NCBI GenBank assembly: GCA_034008185.1
Contig: CM067085.1
Coordinates: 75,380,275 to 75,444,274 of the forward strand
Direction: 5' to 3'
From: Gorsachius magnificus
Lineage: Eukaryota; Chordata; Aves; Pelecaniformes; Ardeidae
DNA length: 64,000 bases
The notes below the pieces were generated by a model. It made no database searches, was not told where the DNA came from, and saw only the letters and a program-made list of their open reading frames with translations. This document shows positions 29,001 through 44,000 of this stretch, in pieces (the stretch's first letter is position 1; the number at the start of each line of letters is the position of its first letter). Position numbers and translations under genes: made by a program.

Positions 29001-32000
29001 AAAATAAGGAGAGGATAGAGGAGAAAACAAAGGCTGACAAAGGAAACCTTTGTTTATACCTAACTTCAGGGGTTTTCTTTGTCACTTCTGGAGTTTAGGT
29101 GAAGCAACGTAAGTTAAGCTTCAGTTACACTTCAATTTTCTGTTATTTTTGCTAAGGAATGACTCATACATTTCTTTTGTTTACAAATATCCATCATGTG
29201 TTGGACTATTCTTTGCACTTCAGCATGCTTACACAATAGTTGAAAAGCTTAGCATCAGGAACTGAATGCTTGACCAAGATAAGCTGACATTCAGAATATA
29301 TAAAAAAAAGTAACTTCCTAACATCATATTAAACTAACACCTTGCTGCAGACTTACACCTACTATTAAATGATAGAGTTCTAGATCTCCTCCTCCCTCTC
29401 TGTCATTCTTACGAACCAAAACTGAGTGACCCAGAAACTGTGATTTAAATCTAGCATTTGTATGTGTAACGTCAGATCAGTTCTTATGTGGGAGTAGTGA
29501 TACTCTGTGTTACAAATTTAACACCAGTGTCTTGCACCTACACCTACATGAACATTTAAAAGAAAACTGCACAATGTAGGCTAAGCACTGCTATGGACCA
29601 TGTGGACCTGACACTGAATCTCTAGAGCTTCTTAGAAAAGCACCATCCCCCTCAAAAAAAAAAGGAAGGTTATGTGGTAAGTTAACTTCCTCCCTTCATC
29701 TTTATCAGCTTTGAAACAATATGACAAGCAGACCTGTTTGTGATGCTCCGTGTTAAAAGCACAGTTACTTTGAGATTGACAGCTATGCTCCAAGGCTGGC
29801 TAAATGTATTTATGATATTAAATATCACATTTCAAGTCATTAAGGCAAGTGCAGATTAAAAGGCCCTCTGCTCCCCACATCAGGTCACAGCAATTCCAGT
29901 GACAAGCTGAATGGAAGAGAATGGGAGGCAGCTCTGTCTCCAGCAAGGAAGAAGTTACCTACATTTTCAATTTTCTTAAAAAGCAGCTTTTGTTTCAGCT
30001 TTATCAGTTGCATGTTTTTTAGTTTACCAGCTTTGGGAGTTAAGGCTTTCCAACTCCATTATTACTTTTTTTTGGTGCAGGTGTTTCAGAGGCCTTTGAG
30101 CATGAGTACCCAAAAAGGAAGTTTTGATCATAAGTTTCATATTTGCTGGCAAAACACACTGGTCAAAAATATCTATTTGCTTACAGAATCTTACAAAAAA
30201 AAAAAAATCTGTCACAGCCCAATAAAAAGATTTCAAGTCACATCTAGAATGTCAACAATAAGTAAATTGACATTAGAGGAACTTATTTCTACTAAATCAT
30301 TTTGGGTTTAACTGTCTTTATACAGTTAACACTCAAAACCTGTATTTCACAACTGAAGAAGTTGTGTTGCAGGCTAGTGTAAGTTTGAGATCAATAGTTT
30401 AGCAAAAGCCTAACAGAGCAAAGTCATTAAATTAGAAACATGAACCGCAGCCGCAGAATGACTTCACACTCCAGACTGTATACAAAGAAAGCATAGCCCC
30501 TCACTTGTTCAGAAAATCAAGGACCTTGCTAAAAGACTACAGATCAAGAAATCATTAATAGGTGATCATCTAAGAACACCAAAAAGATCGGAACTTGAAA
30601 TGCATTTTAGTAGGAAACAAAAAACAAGACCACCTAGAATATGAGAAAAACAGAAAAACATAACTAAAGATTGCATCATGCAAAGTAGCAATTGTGAAAG
30701 GGAAGGAGAGACGATGTAGATGCACAACTGAACATGAGACAGTGAAACAGGGAAAAACCAGAGACAGTGTAATCTTTGGATATATTAGCCACAAAATAAG
30801 ATTACGTTCCTGCACTTATTTACCTGTCTCATGATAAGATATTATAAAAATCTGCATGCAATTCTGGTACCCATAGCTTAAGCAGAAATATGGAAAGGGA
30901 CTATAAAATGATTGAGCACTGATGATTTGCTCCGTCAAAAAACAGAAGACCAAGTCAGATTTAGTTACATTAAAAAACAAACGCAATTCTGACTGGGCAA
31001 CAGCTATCAGAAAGAACAACTGATCATTATGGGATCCACCATTTCTTCATTTCATAAAATGATGAAAAGTAGAGTACTTTTGGGGATACCCGTATCAGTC
31101 AAACAATGGAAGCAGGATGGCATTTAAAGTCTGTGCCAACGTGAAAATAACACAAAATGAGTACTGGCTCCTCACCAAAGACACATTGCTTGAAGTAACC
31201 TTTAATTTATTTTTTTTTTTTTTGTAAAACACTAACACATGAGCAGAAGATTGACCTCAACTCAGCTATTCTCTTGTTATCTTGCTAGATGATAAATGAT
31301 TCATATGCAATGCTCACTGTACTTATCTAAGTATTTCTAATGTAGTGATCACAACGTTATCTAAGCATTATGTGATTAAAAGAAATGATTGCTTTATCTT
31401 TTAATAAATTCAGTGTCTGCTGCACTAGAGGAAAAGTATTCAAAGTGAAAATTCTTTATGCAAGCTCCATTAAATTTATTTGTACATTCTATAGATGAAG
31501 AGATGAAAAAGATGCAAGTAATTGAGAAGTCATAGGGAAAAGAAGGCTTTTACACAATACAGTAAAATTGTCACTTTGAAGGAAAGACTTCAGAAGGGAG
31601 ACAGACACTAGCAATGTCAGTTTAAAAAAGTAAACTACCGTGTAACTATCTTGTAACTTAGGAATAATAACCAAGAAAACCTTTGCAGATAGATGCAGCA
31701 AAATTCAGACAGGACAACAGTGTATGAGTATAGGAAGGACAGGCTACAGTAAGACGTCATGATTTCTCAAAGCCAAGAAAACAAAGAACAGTCATAGATG
31801 GTGTTCTCATCAAGGAAGCAGTGAGTTCACAGGACAGTGAAAGCTCCAGAAGGAACTGAAAGCATAAGGAATGACACAGAGGCCAAAGGATGCATCTTCA
31901 GATCCTACGATGACATGGTAACAGTAAATAACATTTCTGGTTTCAAGATTTACATAAAGGGAGTAAGAGTTTTACAACAAATCATCCAATACTGGTCATG

Positions 32001-35000
32001 GCCGAAGAGTAAGGACAGAAAAGAATGGCTGCTGTCATCAAAACATATGCATTTTTTTTGGACAGAGGATGTTTTCAAACTCATGTATTAATTGGTAAAA
32101 ATTACCAGTTACAAGACAAAAAACAAATACAGAAATCGGAGTTTAAACAAGTGTTGCCTGCAGGATGGTGCTTGTACAGAAGCAATTGTTAACAGCTCAG
32201 AAGTACACCCGTAAGATAGATTTAAGGCTTTTGCTTATAAAAGGAGGCACATTCAGCAATATAGTATTGTCCCACTTTGCAAAGCAGTGCCTTGTATTCA
32301 CAGTAGGTTAATAGGGAAAGGAAGTGGAGGAAAAAAAAAAACCCCACACAGTACAAAAAGCTAATCAGTATCAAGTTACACATTTAATGCCATCACTTGT
32401 TACCTGGATTTCTAATTCAGCAATATGCTGTTGGAGTTCAGCCACAGCTGCAATGCGGTCTGCCTCACGGAGCCGTACTGCCATCACTTCTTCTTTACTC
32501 TGAAAGAAGTAACAGATTGAAGCTAACAAATACCAGTTTTTGTTGATTAAAGACTGTGCACAGCTTTTACCCCAAATCATGTAAGTAAAGAAAACTTAAT
32601 ACATTGCTGTGTGAAATATCATACCTATTGATAAGCATATTCTAAGGAACCCAAATTTAGTTTTAACCCATAGAATTGTGTTATCACCTAAATATCAATT
32701 CTAAACTATAATAATTTTCAAAATGTCTGTGTAGTTTTGAAAACATGCTGTTACCAATTTCCATGAAAATCATGGTGAAATCATGTCCAGAAAACAGCTG
32801 TCTTGTGTTCCAGAAACGTTATATTTTAAATTAAGAAAAAGTATCAACATAACAAAAAAACCAGCTCATGCTTCAACTTTTGACTTTCTATATAAACAGT
32901 AAAGCTGCATAAGAGTTACTTATTTAATCAATCATTTTGTTTAAACAAATAAATTTTAAAAAACCAAGCACAAAAGCACAGATATTCTCAACCTCGTTTA
33001 AGTCCAGCTATCTTAGTTACAGTACACAATGAATATTTGCAAGACAGTTCAGAATAAACTTCTAACGCCTGTAACCTACAATCAGACTCCGCGTGTAAGT
33101 TTAACCTGTAAGTTTGCCTATAAGTGATAGACAATTTGAGTTCGGATGAGAGAGGAGGAAATTTCCTTATTTCTGTTTTATGAGGCAACAACCACAGAGA
33201 ACACAGTGATACATATTGAGTGAGCAGTGTTTTCAGCTGGAGGGCAAATACTTCTGGAGAAGAGACAGACTAGGCTCAGGTACACCTACTTGTATGGTAG
33301 ACTGGTGTAACTCTGCAAACTGTAGTTACTGTAAGTCAGTTCCAGTATCTCAGTTATTTTAAATGTGTGCTTCAAACTGACAGTACTTAACCACCTTCGT
33401 TAGACAGTTTGGTTGAGACCAAATTGAACATGCCAAAGCGTATCTATAGTAGCTACTTGAAAACATGCTGTTTGTTTGAAAAGAGATCCCTGTAATGAAG
33501 GTACATCTTCTACAGTATCCAGTTAACAGCATTTGTAATCACTGGAGCCCATTTCAGAGGAATCCATCATGTGCTAGCCAAAGTTTAGCCATTATTACTG
33601 AATTCGGTTGTACGATTGCTCAAATGAAGCCAAACCCACAAGTCCACAGGATTGCATGTATTTAACTGAAAGCTAAAGGACAGACTGGCTTGGTTTGACT
33701 TTGGTATCTGAGGTAAGTTAACAGTGTTGCTCTAGATGGCACTGATGCTTTTATCTTCAAAACAAAACATGTTTGCAATAATTACCACAAAAGTTGATAT
33801 GGTAGGAAAGACAAGACTGGGGCAGGGGCACAAATCTTCTGTTGTAAATTCTTTAGCAAAATGGATTAGAAATATCAGTGCTGTGTTTCAAGAAACAATT
33901 TGAAATTAAGTCCTTGCTGTAGAAGCAGTAGTCAGATAAAGAGGGAAAACCATAACGGTACACACCAGTGACACAAAACAGGTGGTATGACATGCAACTT
34001 GCTACAAAAATTTTAATTTCTGCTTATATATTTTAAGCTATCCTTGAAGAAAAAGACAAGCTCCAGAAATAACGTACCAGTTCTTTCTGCAAAGAAAAAA
34101 CAATTGAGGAGTTGAAAATCCAAATCTCTTTTTTTTTTAAATACACCTCTTTCAAGTAGAAATATTGCTACCTGGCCACATTGTAGTGACAGAAATAAAA
34201 CTAGAGCATGATTTCAGATTACTTGTAACAATAGGAAAAAATAGGAAGAGAAATCAAACACCAGTTTCTAATGGAATCGAAAATAACTTGCTAGATTTAA
34301 GGAGATGCAAGGTAGAACTTAAGATATTTAAAGCTACAAAAATTTAGCATTTGTCTGTATTGCTCCATGACATTACCTGAAAGATTATTGAAGCTTTCTT
34401 CATCAGTTTTGAATACAAAGTTGTCGTATAAGCAACATATTAAATAGCTTTATTTCAGGTATTTACACTGCAATACTGCCTCTTCAATTCAACCTACTTG
34501 CTATTACCTGTATTGCAAGCCAAATCTAAACTGGTAGCAACACCGTTTAGTAGAGTTACAGATACTGAACTGACTTCTAGAAGGGCTGTAGGTGTGACAA
34601 GTCTGCTCTTATTGCTGGAGGCTAGCCCTTCACACCTGTAGCATATACCTTACATAGTAGTCATAGGATATGCTGGTTTCTTATAAACCTAGTTAGCATA
34701 AACAAAGCCAGTAACATTGCAAGGTTTTGGCTTTACAAGCATAACAGTGTTTCTCTCCCTACTTTAAACTTCAGCTTTTATTTTTTTTTTAAATTCACTT
34801 TAAAATTAACATCTCATTTTCCTCAAGCAGTGAAATAACTTTAAACAAACACAGGCAGGAGTTTTCTTGCATTTATTGGGATATAGAGCTGGGGAGACAG
34901 GAACTTAAGATAGTCTCTTCTATAACAAGAAAAAAGTGAAAGCGTTGGGCACGAATATTCGATTAAGCTAAAAATCGTGCTTCCAGTAGTTTGAATGTGA

Positions 35001-38000
35001 AGGGCAAGGGACAGGAAACAGAATGACAAACCTTACAAATCAACTGTCAAAGGACAATGGCTTTTTATATCCTCTCATTTTTCACTTAACTGTATATTAT
35101 CATATAGTTAAGAGTTTGAAATTGAGAAGTTTTTTGAGTTTGAAACAGCAATAGGAAGTTCAATACCCAAGTTATGTCCCCATTAAGGAGCAGGAGAACA
35201 CAAACTTGTGTGTATTATTTAACACGGCTTAATTTTTTTGATGACATGACATTTTTATTAAATCTGTAAAACATTGTTGAATTTTTTCTATAGATTATTA
35301 GACAATAAAGTCGCAATGAAAATACATGACAAATGTCAGAGGCAGAGGGAAGAAGAAATATGAAAGAAAACAACACTGAAGAAAAGTAGTTTCCAACAAG
35401 TTACATGTGAGCATCTTTCAATACAGCTAGCAAAAACCCTTGTGTATTTGAACAGTACAGGAGTCTATATGGTATTATACTAAGCCTCATCCCAAGAAGT
35501 CACAGTCTAGCTCACAGTTAAACAGAACTTCAGGTAACGTATATTCATCTAATAGGTAATATTTCATTTTATATCATAAACATCAACTTGGAAAACACAC
35601 TGCAATGTAAACTGTAGCCTTTTTCCTGTCAGTGACTGCAAAACAAGATTCAGGATTTAATGTTACTGGATGTCAGTAGCACTACTTGACTGGCTATTGA
35701 CCACTGCTACTTTTATCTCTGAAAGATATGACTGGTGCTCTGTCTACTACTATCACACTTTTCTCTAACCCATGTTAGAACATAACATTCCAAGATAATT
35801 ATCCGAGTGAGAATAGTCATGTATATCAACTCACTAGGCAGGTTAAAGACATATTGCTCTTTTTATAGTCAACATAAAAACTTCAGAATATTGACTATGC
35901 CCTCTCAATCTCTTAAGGATCAATGAGGACCTTCTGTATCAAAACCCAATCAAACGTGTTATGGGTTATAGGAAAAGTCATGTCATTGAGATAGTGAATA
36001 TTAAAAAAAAAAAAGATCAGTAATAATAATCTCAGCATATAAGAAATAGCACTTAGGAAACCAGTGATTATTGTAAAGAAAAACCAGTCAGTAGAAGCCA
36101 GTTATTCTAGTTAAGATTCAGTGCCTTGTCTCGTAAAAGTTTGTGATGGGAGTTTGATGAGTTGGTGTCTTCACCGCACTTTAGATTCAGGTTCCACTGG
36201 AAACAAAAGGAACTGGCAAGGCAGCACGAAAAAATAAAACCTAAAAAACCCTGAAATACCTGGAGTACATCTCAGATATTTACTGTTCTTAAATTTCTTC
36301 AAAATGAAACTGAACAACAAATACCAGCTTCATTTTGCTGAAAGAACTGTAACTAAGGCAAAACTAGCAAGAAATTGCCAATTATGAATTACACACAATG
36401 GCTTTGAGTAATGAACACAAGATCAGAGTTTACAACACAACTAAATTTCCTAGATTTATGCATTACCTTGGAGAAGCTACTAGAAGAAATGAAAATCTGT
36501 AAAACCTCAGAAGTGTGACATTATAGCAAAACAATGCATGTTAATAAGGATGTCATTTCATCTGCAGGCTAAGTGATAGTGACAAACCACTCAAACTACA
36601 TTCTTGATTCACATTGTCCACAGAAGCCTTTGATGGAATTGCAGCTAACGCAGCCTGGGGTACGTATGGTGTTATGAGCAACGCACATGTATACTGGATA
36701 AAACTGAAAAACAAACACTCAACCAAAACAGTGTTCTGCATGAATGAGAACAGAAACAAATAGTGCACATAAAAGAGGTTTGGTTACATTAAGGGCAAAA
36801 CTAAGATGTGATCATAAACAACAAATTACATAACAACATCTGCTCTCAAGTGGCAAATTCACAGCCACAGTTTAAGAAATGGTAGTCTGATTATTCATCT
36901 CAGCACTATTTTTAACATACTAGTAAGTATCCTATCTAGAAATTACTGACTGTTCAGCTCTACCTGATTTTATTAAAAAAAAAAAAAACAAAACAAAACA
37001 AACCATACATCTTTTGGAAATAAGATTCAAGTAAAAAGTTGTTTTCATGTCTCTAGCAAACAATGTCTTAAGTATAGTGATTTGTTAACTAATATTGCCC
37101 TTTTTTGAGGTAAATATCAGTAGCAATTTCAGGAAAATTTTCATCCAAGTTAGGAGAAAAAAGCTTGAAAGACTTATTCTTTATTTCTTGTGCACGCATA
37201 ATATGGACAAGTTATAATGACATGTTATTAGTAATTGGTTATGGATTTAGTTACAAAATTAACTCATTAAATCTGAGATTCAAACATTAGATTGGGCTCT
37301 CTTTTGTGCATTGACAGTAACAAAACCGACTTTTGCCCAGTGCTTCTGGGCTGTACTCTTAAAATCTGGTTACCATTAGGCAATGACAACTGTAACACTC
37401 CCTTCTGTACACTCCTCTGTTTAAATACTACTTTTACTCCCCTTTTTTTGAACCTAAACTAATTCTGCAGTAAATAGTCAGCGTTGAAGAATGAACCTCT
37501 TCTGTCACTAAAGCAGAGTACACAGCAATCAGTCTGTTGTGTAAGGATGCCTTTTTATATACTATACACAGACACTTTTCTGAGTAGAACCACAATTTAA
37601 AGTAGAAGTTTATCTTTGTGGGACCACAAAGAAGCAGCTCTGTCAAAACCTCAAGTGATTTTGTGAGATGGTAAATTCAAGATGATACTGTCAAATCAGT
37701 AGAAGAAAGTTTTGGTTTTGTGATTTCTATTTCTCAGTTAAGACACAATTCTACCCATACATTAGCAAACAAATAGTCTATTCACGATGTTGTTTACCTT
37801 GCATTCAATCTCTGCTTGTCTACGTTTTGCTTCGTTCAGCTGAGCAAGAAGTCCTTTGTTCTGTGCAGAAAGATACTGTACCTTCCCCTGTAGGTTGGTA
37901 ACCTCTTGCTCTGCCCTTCGTAAATGGTTACTATTGATCTGATTCTGAAATTTGTGACCAAAAAAAGGAAAGAAAATTAATGTTAAGGAAAGATCTCCGG

Positions 38001-41000
38001 TATTAATTTAACTCCCTTAAGTCTGACAAGAAAGATCATTTACTATAGAAAAAAAAAAAAAAAAATTTTGATGAAAAAGCATTCAGAATTTTCTAAGTGT
38101 AATCAGAAAAGTTTGTGTGATACCTGGTTTATGACCAGGATATTCAAATTGTTCTTAAACAACAGATGACTCATTGCGAGAGCAGTATTGCAAAGCTCCC
38201 GTACATCTGTTTTCCTGATCTCTTGCTTAGGTAAGTCAAAGATTCTTGTCAACTTGTATCCCAACTACAGCAACGAGCTAACACATCCAAGAAGCACCAG
38301 GTATGTCAGAAATACTATGCACACATTTCTCTGTTGGGTGAGCTCCTGAAAGTAACATGGCACTTAATTTAATTAAGATCAGTGCATTAGTACTAGTCAC
38401 ACTGTTTTTACATGAGGCTGTGCATAGACCAGTACACAAGAACCACTGCATTTCTGTCAAATGATAGCTGAACAGCATAAGCATATACAAAGACTCGATG
38501 CATAACCCTGAAGTGAGAAGTACCCAAAAGTCTTGAGATTTTAATGTGTGTAAGCCAGACAGCAGGACACCTATGCCCCCTACTGACTAAAATAAATACA
38601 CAACTGGGGGAAAAATGCAAAGCAAAAGCACATGTTAACTGTATGAAACAACATTAACACTATAAAGAAAATTGTAATAGTCAAGACAAGAGGAAACTTT
38701 TATTCAGTTGGTATAGAAAAAGTGCCTCTGTCAGAAGTAAGCAACCATGTGCCTTGCAGTTAGCTAATCTCTCTTCAGTAGCACATCCTTACGTGCTATC
38801 CTGGTTTCTAGGATTGCTGGAGCTTGTCAAGTAAAGTTTTTATGTTTATTTGTTTAGCCTTTTGGATACATAGGTCTCCATCAAGTAACAGTTCCATTTA
38901 CCAGGTGATTCATGGGAAGATTTCTCAAAAGCCTGTTAGAAATCCTTCTCAATCAACAGCAAATCTTGCATATTGATTCAGTTAAGAGTTCACAAATATA
39001 GTACAAACTCACCAACTTTAGTGTACTTTAACTTCAGATTTGTTTGCTTAAAAACAACTTATTCCCTAGTTACACAAGAAAAATATCTCTGAGGCCAAGT
39101 TATTTCTGTCTTTTCTGCACAAATCTCAGCAGCGGTGAATCATGCTTTTCTTTTCTGGCACATGAAAGGTAAAGCTTCTCCTAAAAAAAGAACCTGACAA
39201 GATGCAGCTGTTTTGCCGAGAGTCCACAGTTTAGTAACCAGATTCATGACCTCAGTGGATAACCTAGTACAGGCAATTTCACCAGAAGAAAGAAGAAACA
39301 CTGCCCTTTATAGAACTGGGATTACTACTATCAGAACCATCAATTAGGTTTGTGAAATTTAAAACACCTTAAAAGTACCTTTGCTGTTACACCCCAGTTT
39401 ATAATTTAATGAATTAAGATTCACACACAGTCACAGAGTATACCAATTAGTCCAAATGAGAAATGCAGAAAGCTTAGTCCTGGAAAAGACTAAAGAAGAG
39501 ACATTAAAGTTGGACTGTAGGCACTAGATTCTCCCCTCCTAGTCTAACAGCATTTAAAAAAAAAAAAAAAAAAAAAAAAGGATTTTGGAATAAAGTATGC
39601 CTGTAGATGGTTAAAAGCTCATCACTGGGTATCTACCATTTGACACCAATCTGCCAGCATTCAGCTCAGTTCACACATGCTGGTGTTCAATAACATACCT
39701 GTGTTTCCATCTCCATCATTCTTTGTTTGGTCTCTTTCAGTTCAGCCTGGGTTTCTGCTTCTCTCAATCGCGCTGTCATCAGCTCATCCTGTAGCTCATT
39801 CACTGTGTTTTTTCTGGGAGGATCTTTCCATCTTCCAGTGGTACGAGCTAGGTGACGCTAAAAAAATTGCATGCCGTTGCTGATAATGCTTGATCTTTCC
39901 TGGTGTTCCCTTTTTTAAGGTCTCAGTTGTATGGGGACAAGTTGCTATAGTGCTCCTGTTTGTCCCAAAAACTAGAAACCCATGCAAACTTCCTAGTTTT
40001 AAGAACAGACAATTAAAAAGCTGAAGACAGTCATTCCCAACTACAGTAAGTCAGTGAATTGCAAGTATATCCTGAGACTTTTGCCTGCTTCTAGCCGCCG
40101 TTAACATTCAGTAAAGTGGCAATACTGATCAGGTACTTCCTTCCTGCCAGAATGGTTAGCTGGCAGTACAGGCTCTCTGCCATCTGTAACAACTAGGGAC
40201 CGATTTCTAACACACTTCTGAAGTAAAGTTTCTTGTTGCAGCTACATTTAAAGATTTTTCTCACCTCAGAGGCTTGATCCACAATCACGAGTTTCTTCAT
40301 GGTCTCTACATCTCAAAATTTCATAGTCTTTTGCTTTTATCGCCATTCATTGAAAATAAAAATTGTTAAAAGCATATTGCTACCCATACCTGCCAGTGTT
40401 CCTCCAAATCTTTGACTTGCTGCCTTAGTTCTTTGAGACCCATCAGAGCTTCTGCTTCTCTTAATTTTACTGCAATCAGTTCTTCTTGTAGTCTAGCAAC
40501 ATTTTCCTCATCAGGGAGAGAGCTGTTCCTCTGCAACAAGGACCATCCTCTTAAATACGTATTTGAATACAATTGTGCTTAGCGAGACCCACTCCAAGAA
40601 TATAGACATGGAATGATGACTCTTATTACTAAACTTTTTAATTTACACATCCCTTGCAAAATAAAATCCCTCCAAGATCTAAGTTTCTGGATATAGCAAC
40701 TGTGAATAAGTATCTTCCAACTGCCAGCTACAGAAAAAAATTGACAAGGCAGTTTTAGGTATTCTGACTTCCAAATTTCCCCCGATGGTATCCCTAACAA
40801 AGCATTATCTACACTATTTTTCACACATCATCAAAAATATGGAGAGAAATCTGAAATATTTTGAACTAGCTGATATAAGTAAAACAAATGAGGAACTGAA
40901 ACTACACCCTTAGAGTTACAACTTTTATTTAGACCTACAGGAAAAATAATAAATGGAAATTTATCTGTTGGTAAGTAGGCCATCTGCTTTTGAAAAGGAG

Positions 41001-44000
41001 AAAAGATACGTTGACAAAGAAACCATCCATTAATATTTATAAACAACAATAACCAGTCAAGAAAAGGTCTTATAGATGGAAGTGCATGGAAGTTTACAAA
41101 AACACATGAGGAAAAAGTAGAAAGACAAACAGAACACAGGAAAACACATGGCAGGAGTGACCTGAGGAAAGGAAAACTGTGACAGAAGTATAAGTGGAAG
41201 TGGAAGTCTGGGAAAGAAACAGGAAGAAAAAGGACACAGTCTGCCTAACTACAGTATCCCTACATCAAATCAATGGACACCAAATACTCAAAGTTGAACA
41301 GTGTTTCATCACTTTCTGCTGTATTTGTCAGCAGTAATTTTCAGCAAAGCCAAGTTTTTTTGTAGATACGCAATAATGTGACAATTGCCAGGTTTTCCCA
41401 AGAGTTGAAAGTAGATTATTAACCTTAACAGACCACAGCACAACAGCCGTTTATTAGCATCTCTGTGTTTCAAATCGCGGGCTCCAAATATTGGCAAATA
41501 TAGGAAATGATGGGGTGTGTTTCTGAATGTTCACATCGCTGTCAGTATAGCCATGCCGGCCTTGGGTTACAGAGCAGTGCTCCCAGATTGCACGGCACAT
41601 CACTAACAGCCAGAGAGAGCTGTATTTGTAGGAGATTGAGGGACTTAACCTCAGTCACTTTCTCATGTGCCCGAGTTCATTATGGACAGACTGAAGTACT
41701 ACTCTACATCTGAGTTTGTCTGGTACACTGGAATTTCCCCCACTGCTCCAGTTTTCTTCACATTTAAGTTTTCAGTGTATGCCATCTTCATGCTGATGAA
41801 TGTTAAGTAAACAAGTAGTCTCTTTTTGAATTTTGATAAATACCTGAGATCCTAAATCCTTACCAATGTTCACTACAGTAAGAGCTACCACACTGCTAGC
41901 CTGCCAGACTCCCATAAAAAAGTAAAATCTTGACTCCAGTGGATTAATATAATTAGCTAGTAAGTTCTGGCCACATTCCTGAGTATACAACTCTCTAAAG
42001 ATTCCATGAGGAAACACTTTCCAAAGGCAATAGACCAGGATCTGAAGAGTGGGCTTTATTTTAGGTCTATTAGTGTTTTTTTTCTTTCCCTTTTTTCTAC
42101 TGTATTTTGCAGTCAGGTTTTTCTTCACAGGAAGGTAAATGTTTGACACTTGGTTTGAGTGCAGCTCAAACTCTGGCATCAGTAAGTTACAAGCTGGGAT
42201 GGCACCCAAAAAGCAGTAGAGATTTTGATAGTGAACAGCAGAGATAATTCTTTCCCTGCCCATAATGGGACAAAGCAGGAGACACTCAAGAACTCAAGAC
42301 CTGGGAATGGGAACACTGAACTCTTTCCCCCTCCCCTCCCAAAGTATTTAGTTCCACATCACCTCAACGCTCACCCTAAGCCTACTGCTCTTGTTGCAGG
42401 ATGTAATCTTGAAACAATCGATGTTTACTGTAAAGACTCCACCAGAATCAAAGTTTTCTACTGCAGTGGGCTTCAGGAACAGGAGAAAAGTGATCTGTTC
42501 TTCACAAGCCTTTCTCAGGGCAAACAGATATTAGGGGTTTTGCTGTATTAGCTTCAGGTTTGAAAAGCATCTTGCAATCACGAAAACATAGGAGAGAAGA
42601 TTCCAGAGCACAGTTATGCAAAGAATTACAGGGACCTGCATCCTGGTTTTAGTGCTATTTTATAGAGGAGGTCCTGGTTTGATTTACCTTTTCCATCTCT
42701 AGAACTTTATCTTGCATCTCCTTCAGGGCACAATGGGATTCTGCTTCACTCAGCCTGGCTTGGACCAGCTCTTTTTCCAGCTGTAGCACAAAGTCTTCAC
42801 TGTATCGTGAACTGCATTTATGCTACAAAGTTTGCAGAAATACGTTTAGTACGAAGCAAAGGTCGTTTGAAAGGGGTTTCATATGCCAGATTTAGAGTGA
42901 AAAGTACATTCAAATGCTTAACATTAGGATTAACAGAAGCGCTTACCTTATACAAGTCTACTGATGTGTCCCTCCAGACTGCTAACCGTACGAAGCCTCT
43001 CAAACAACTGCACCTCCACACACAGCCGACCAAGACCAAACCGAGACCCCTTTTAGTACCAATGAGCAATAACTCACATTTTAATCTCATTGTTACCCAA
43101 ACTGAAAAATTCTGAGGATCAAAGGATCTGTAATTATTTTGTGATATGCCAAAAAAGATGCTTAGGAAAGACTAGCGGATTACAAGGTTAATACAAGTAT
43201 CTTTCTTGATCTCTGCTCACTTAAACTCCAATTCAACAGAAGCCTTCCATAATCTTGGGTTTAAAATACAGCCACGTATGTTTGAATGCACAATGACTTC
43301 GGTTTGCCCCTTTCTTCCACTCCAACCCTTGGCTCTCATTCACTCACGCTATACATATTACTTCTGAGATTCATTTCTAGGGCAAGCCATGGGGATTTAT
43401 GACAAAAATCCAAGCACAAATAGCAGTATAGCCCCTTCTAGACAGACAGCGTAGGCCCAAGCTACAAAGAAATTTGGTTCTTTCCATACAGGACTTACTC
43501 CAAGACTATCCCCAGCCAGCTCTGCACACCCAAACACATTCCCTCGGTAATAAAACAACAGTTCAGAAATTAAGGCCACCATTTCCAAACTTCAGGGGGA
43601 AGGGAAAAAACCCAAATTCTGCTCAAGTAAGTTAATTCATTAACTTATTTCTTGACTGTCAATTAGCCAGAATTAAAAGTGAGATCCTTTCACTTGCTAA
43701 AGCACAATTTGATGAAACTGCATCTTTCAGATACATCCAACTAGAGTCCTACTAAGCATTTGTATTCACAAGTCCCACTTAGCTTTTTCCTCCAGTCAAT
43801 AGTTACAAAAATACATTTTATTTCCTTCTCGGGTCACTTTAAAATGACTTGAGATTCATCACATTGTCAGACTTGCTTGACTGGTGATGCCATCCTAAAT
43901 CAGTATTTACATTTCTGGTTTTGGGGGGCGGGGGGGGGAAGGTGTTGAAATCCCCAAAGCGTGGTTGCCTAGTTACTGTGTCTGCATAGCTACCCTGGAA

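Larger units (their letters stand above)
20027..32403 (-). other. EVI5: EVI5 intron 16-17 (12,377 nt)
   Basis: Longest complete intron. Contains the CR1 copy, the 24-bp duplication, low-complexity tracts and the candidate cassette exon at 26302-26391. Confidence 0.85.

Noticed and set aside
42818..43090. 90-codon minus-strand frame with a strong internal donor (AAG|gtaagc) just upstream of exon 12; the plus strand is open too.
   Set aside because: No available acceptor gives a phase-0 exon and the peptide matches nothing known. An alternative first exon is possible but unsupported.
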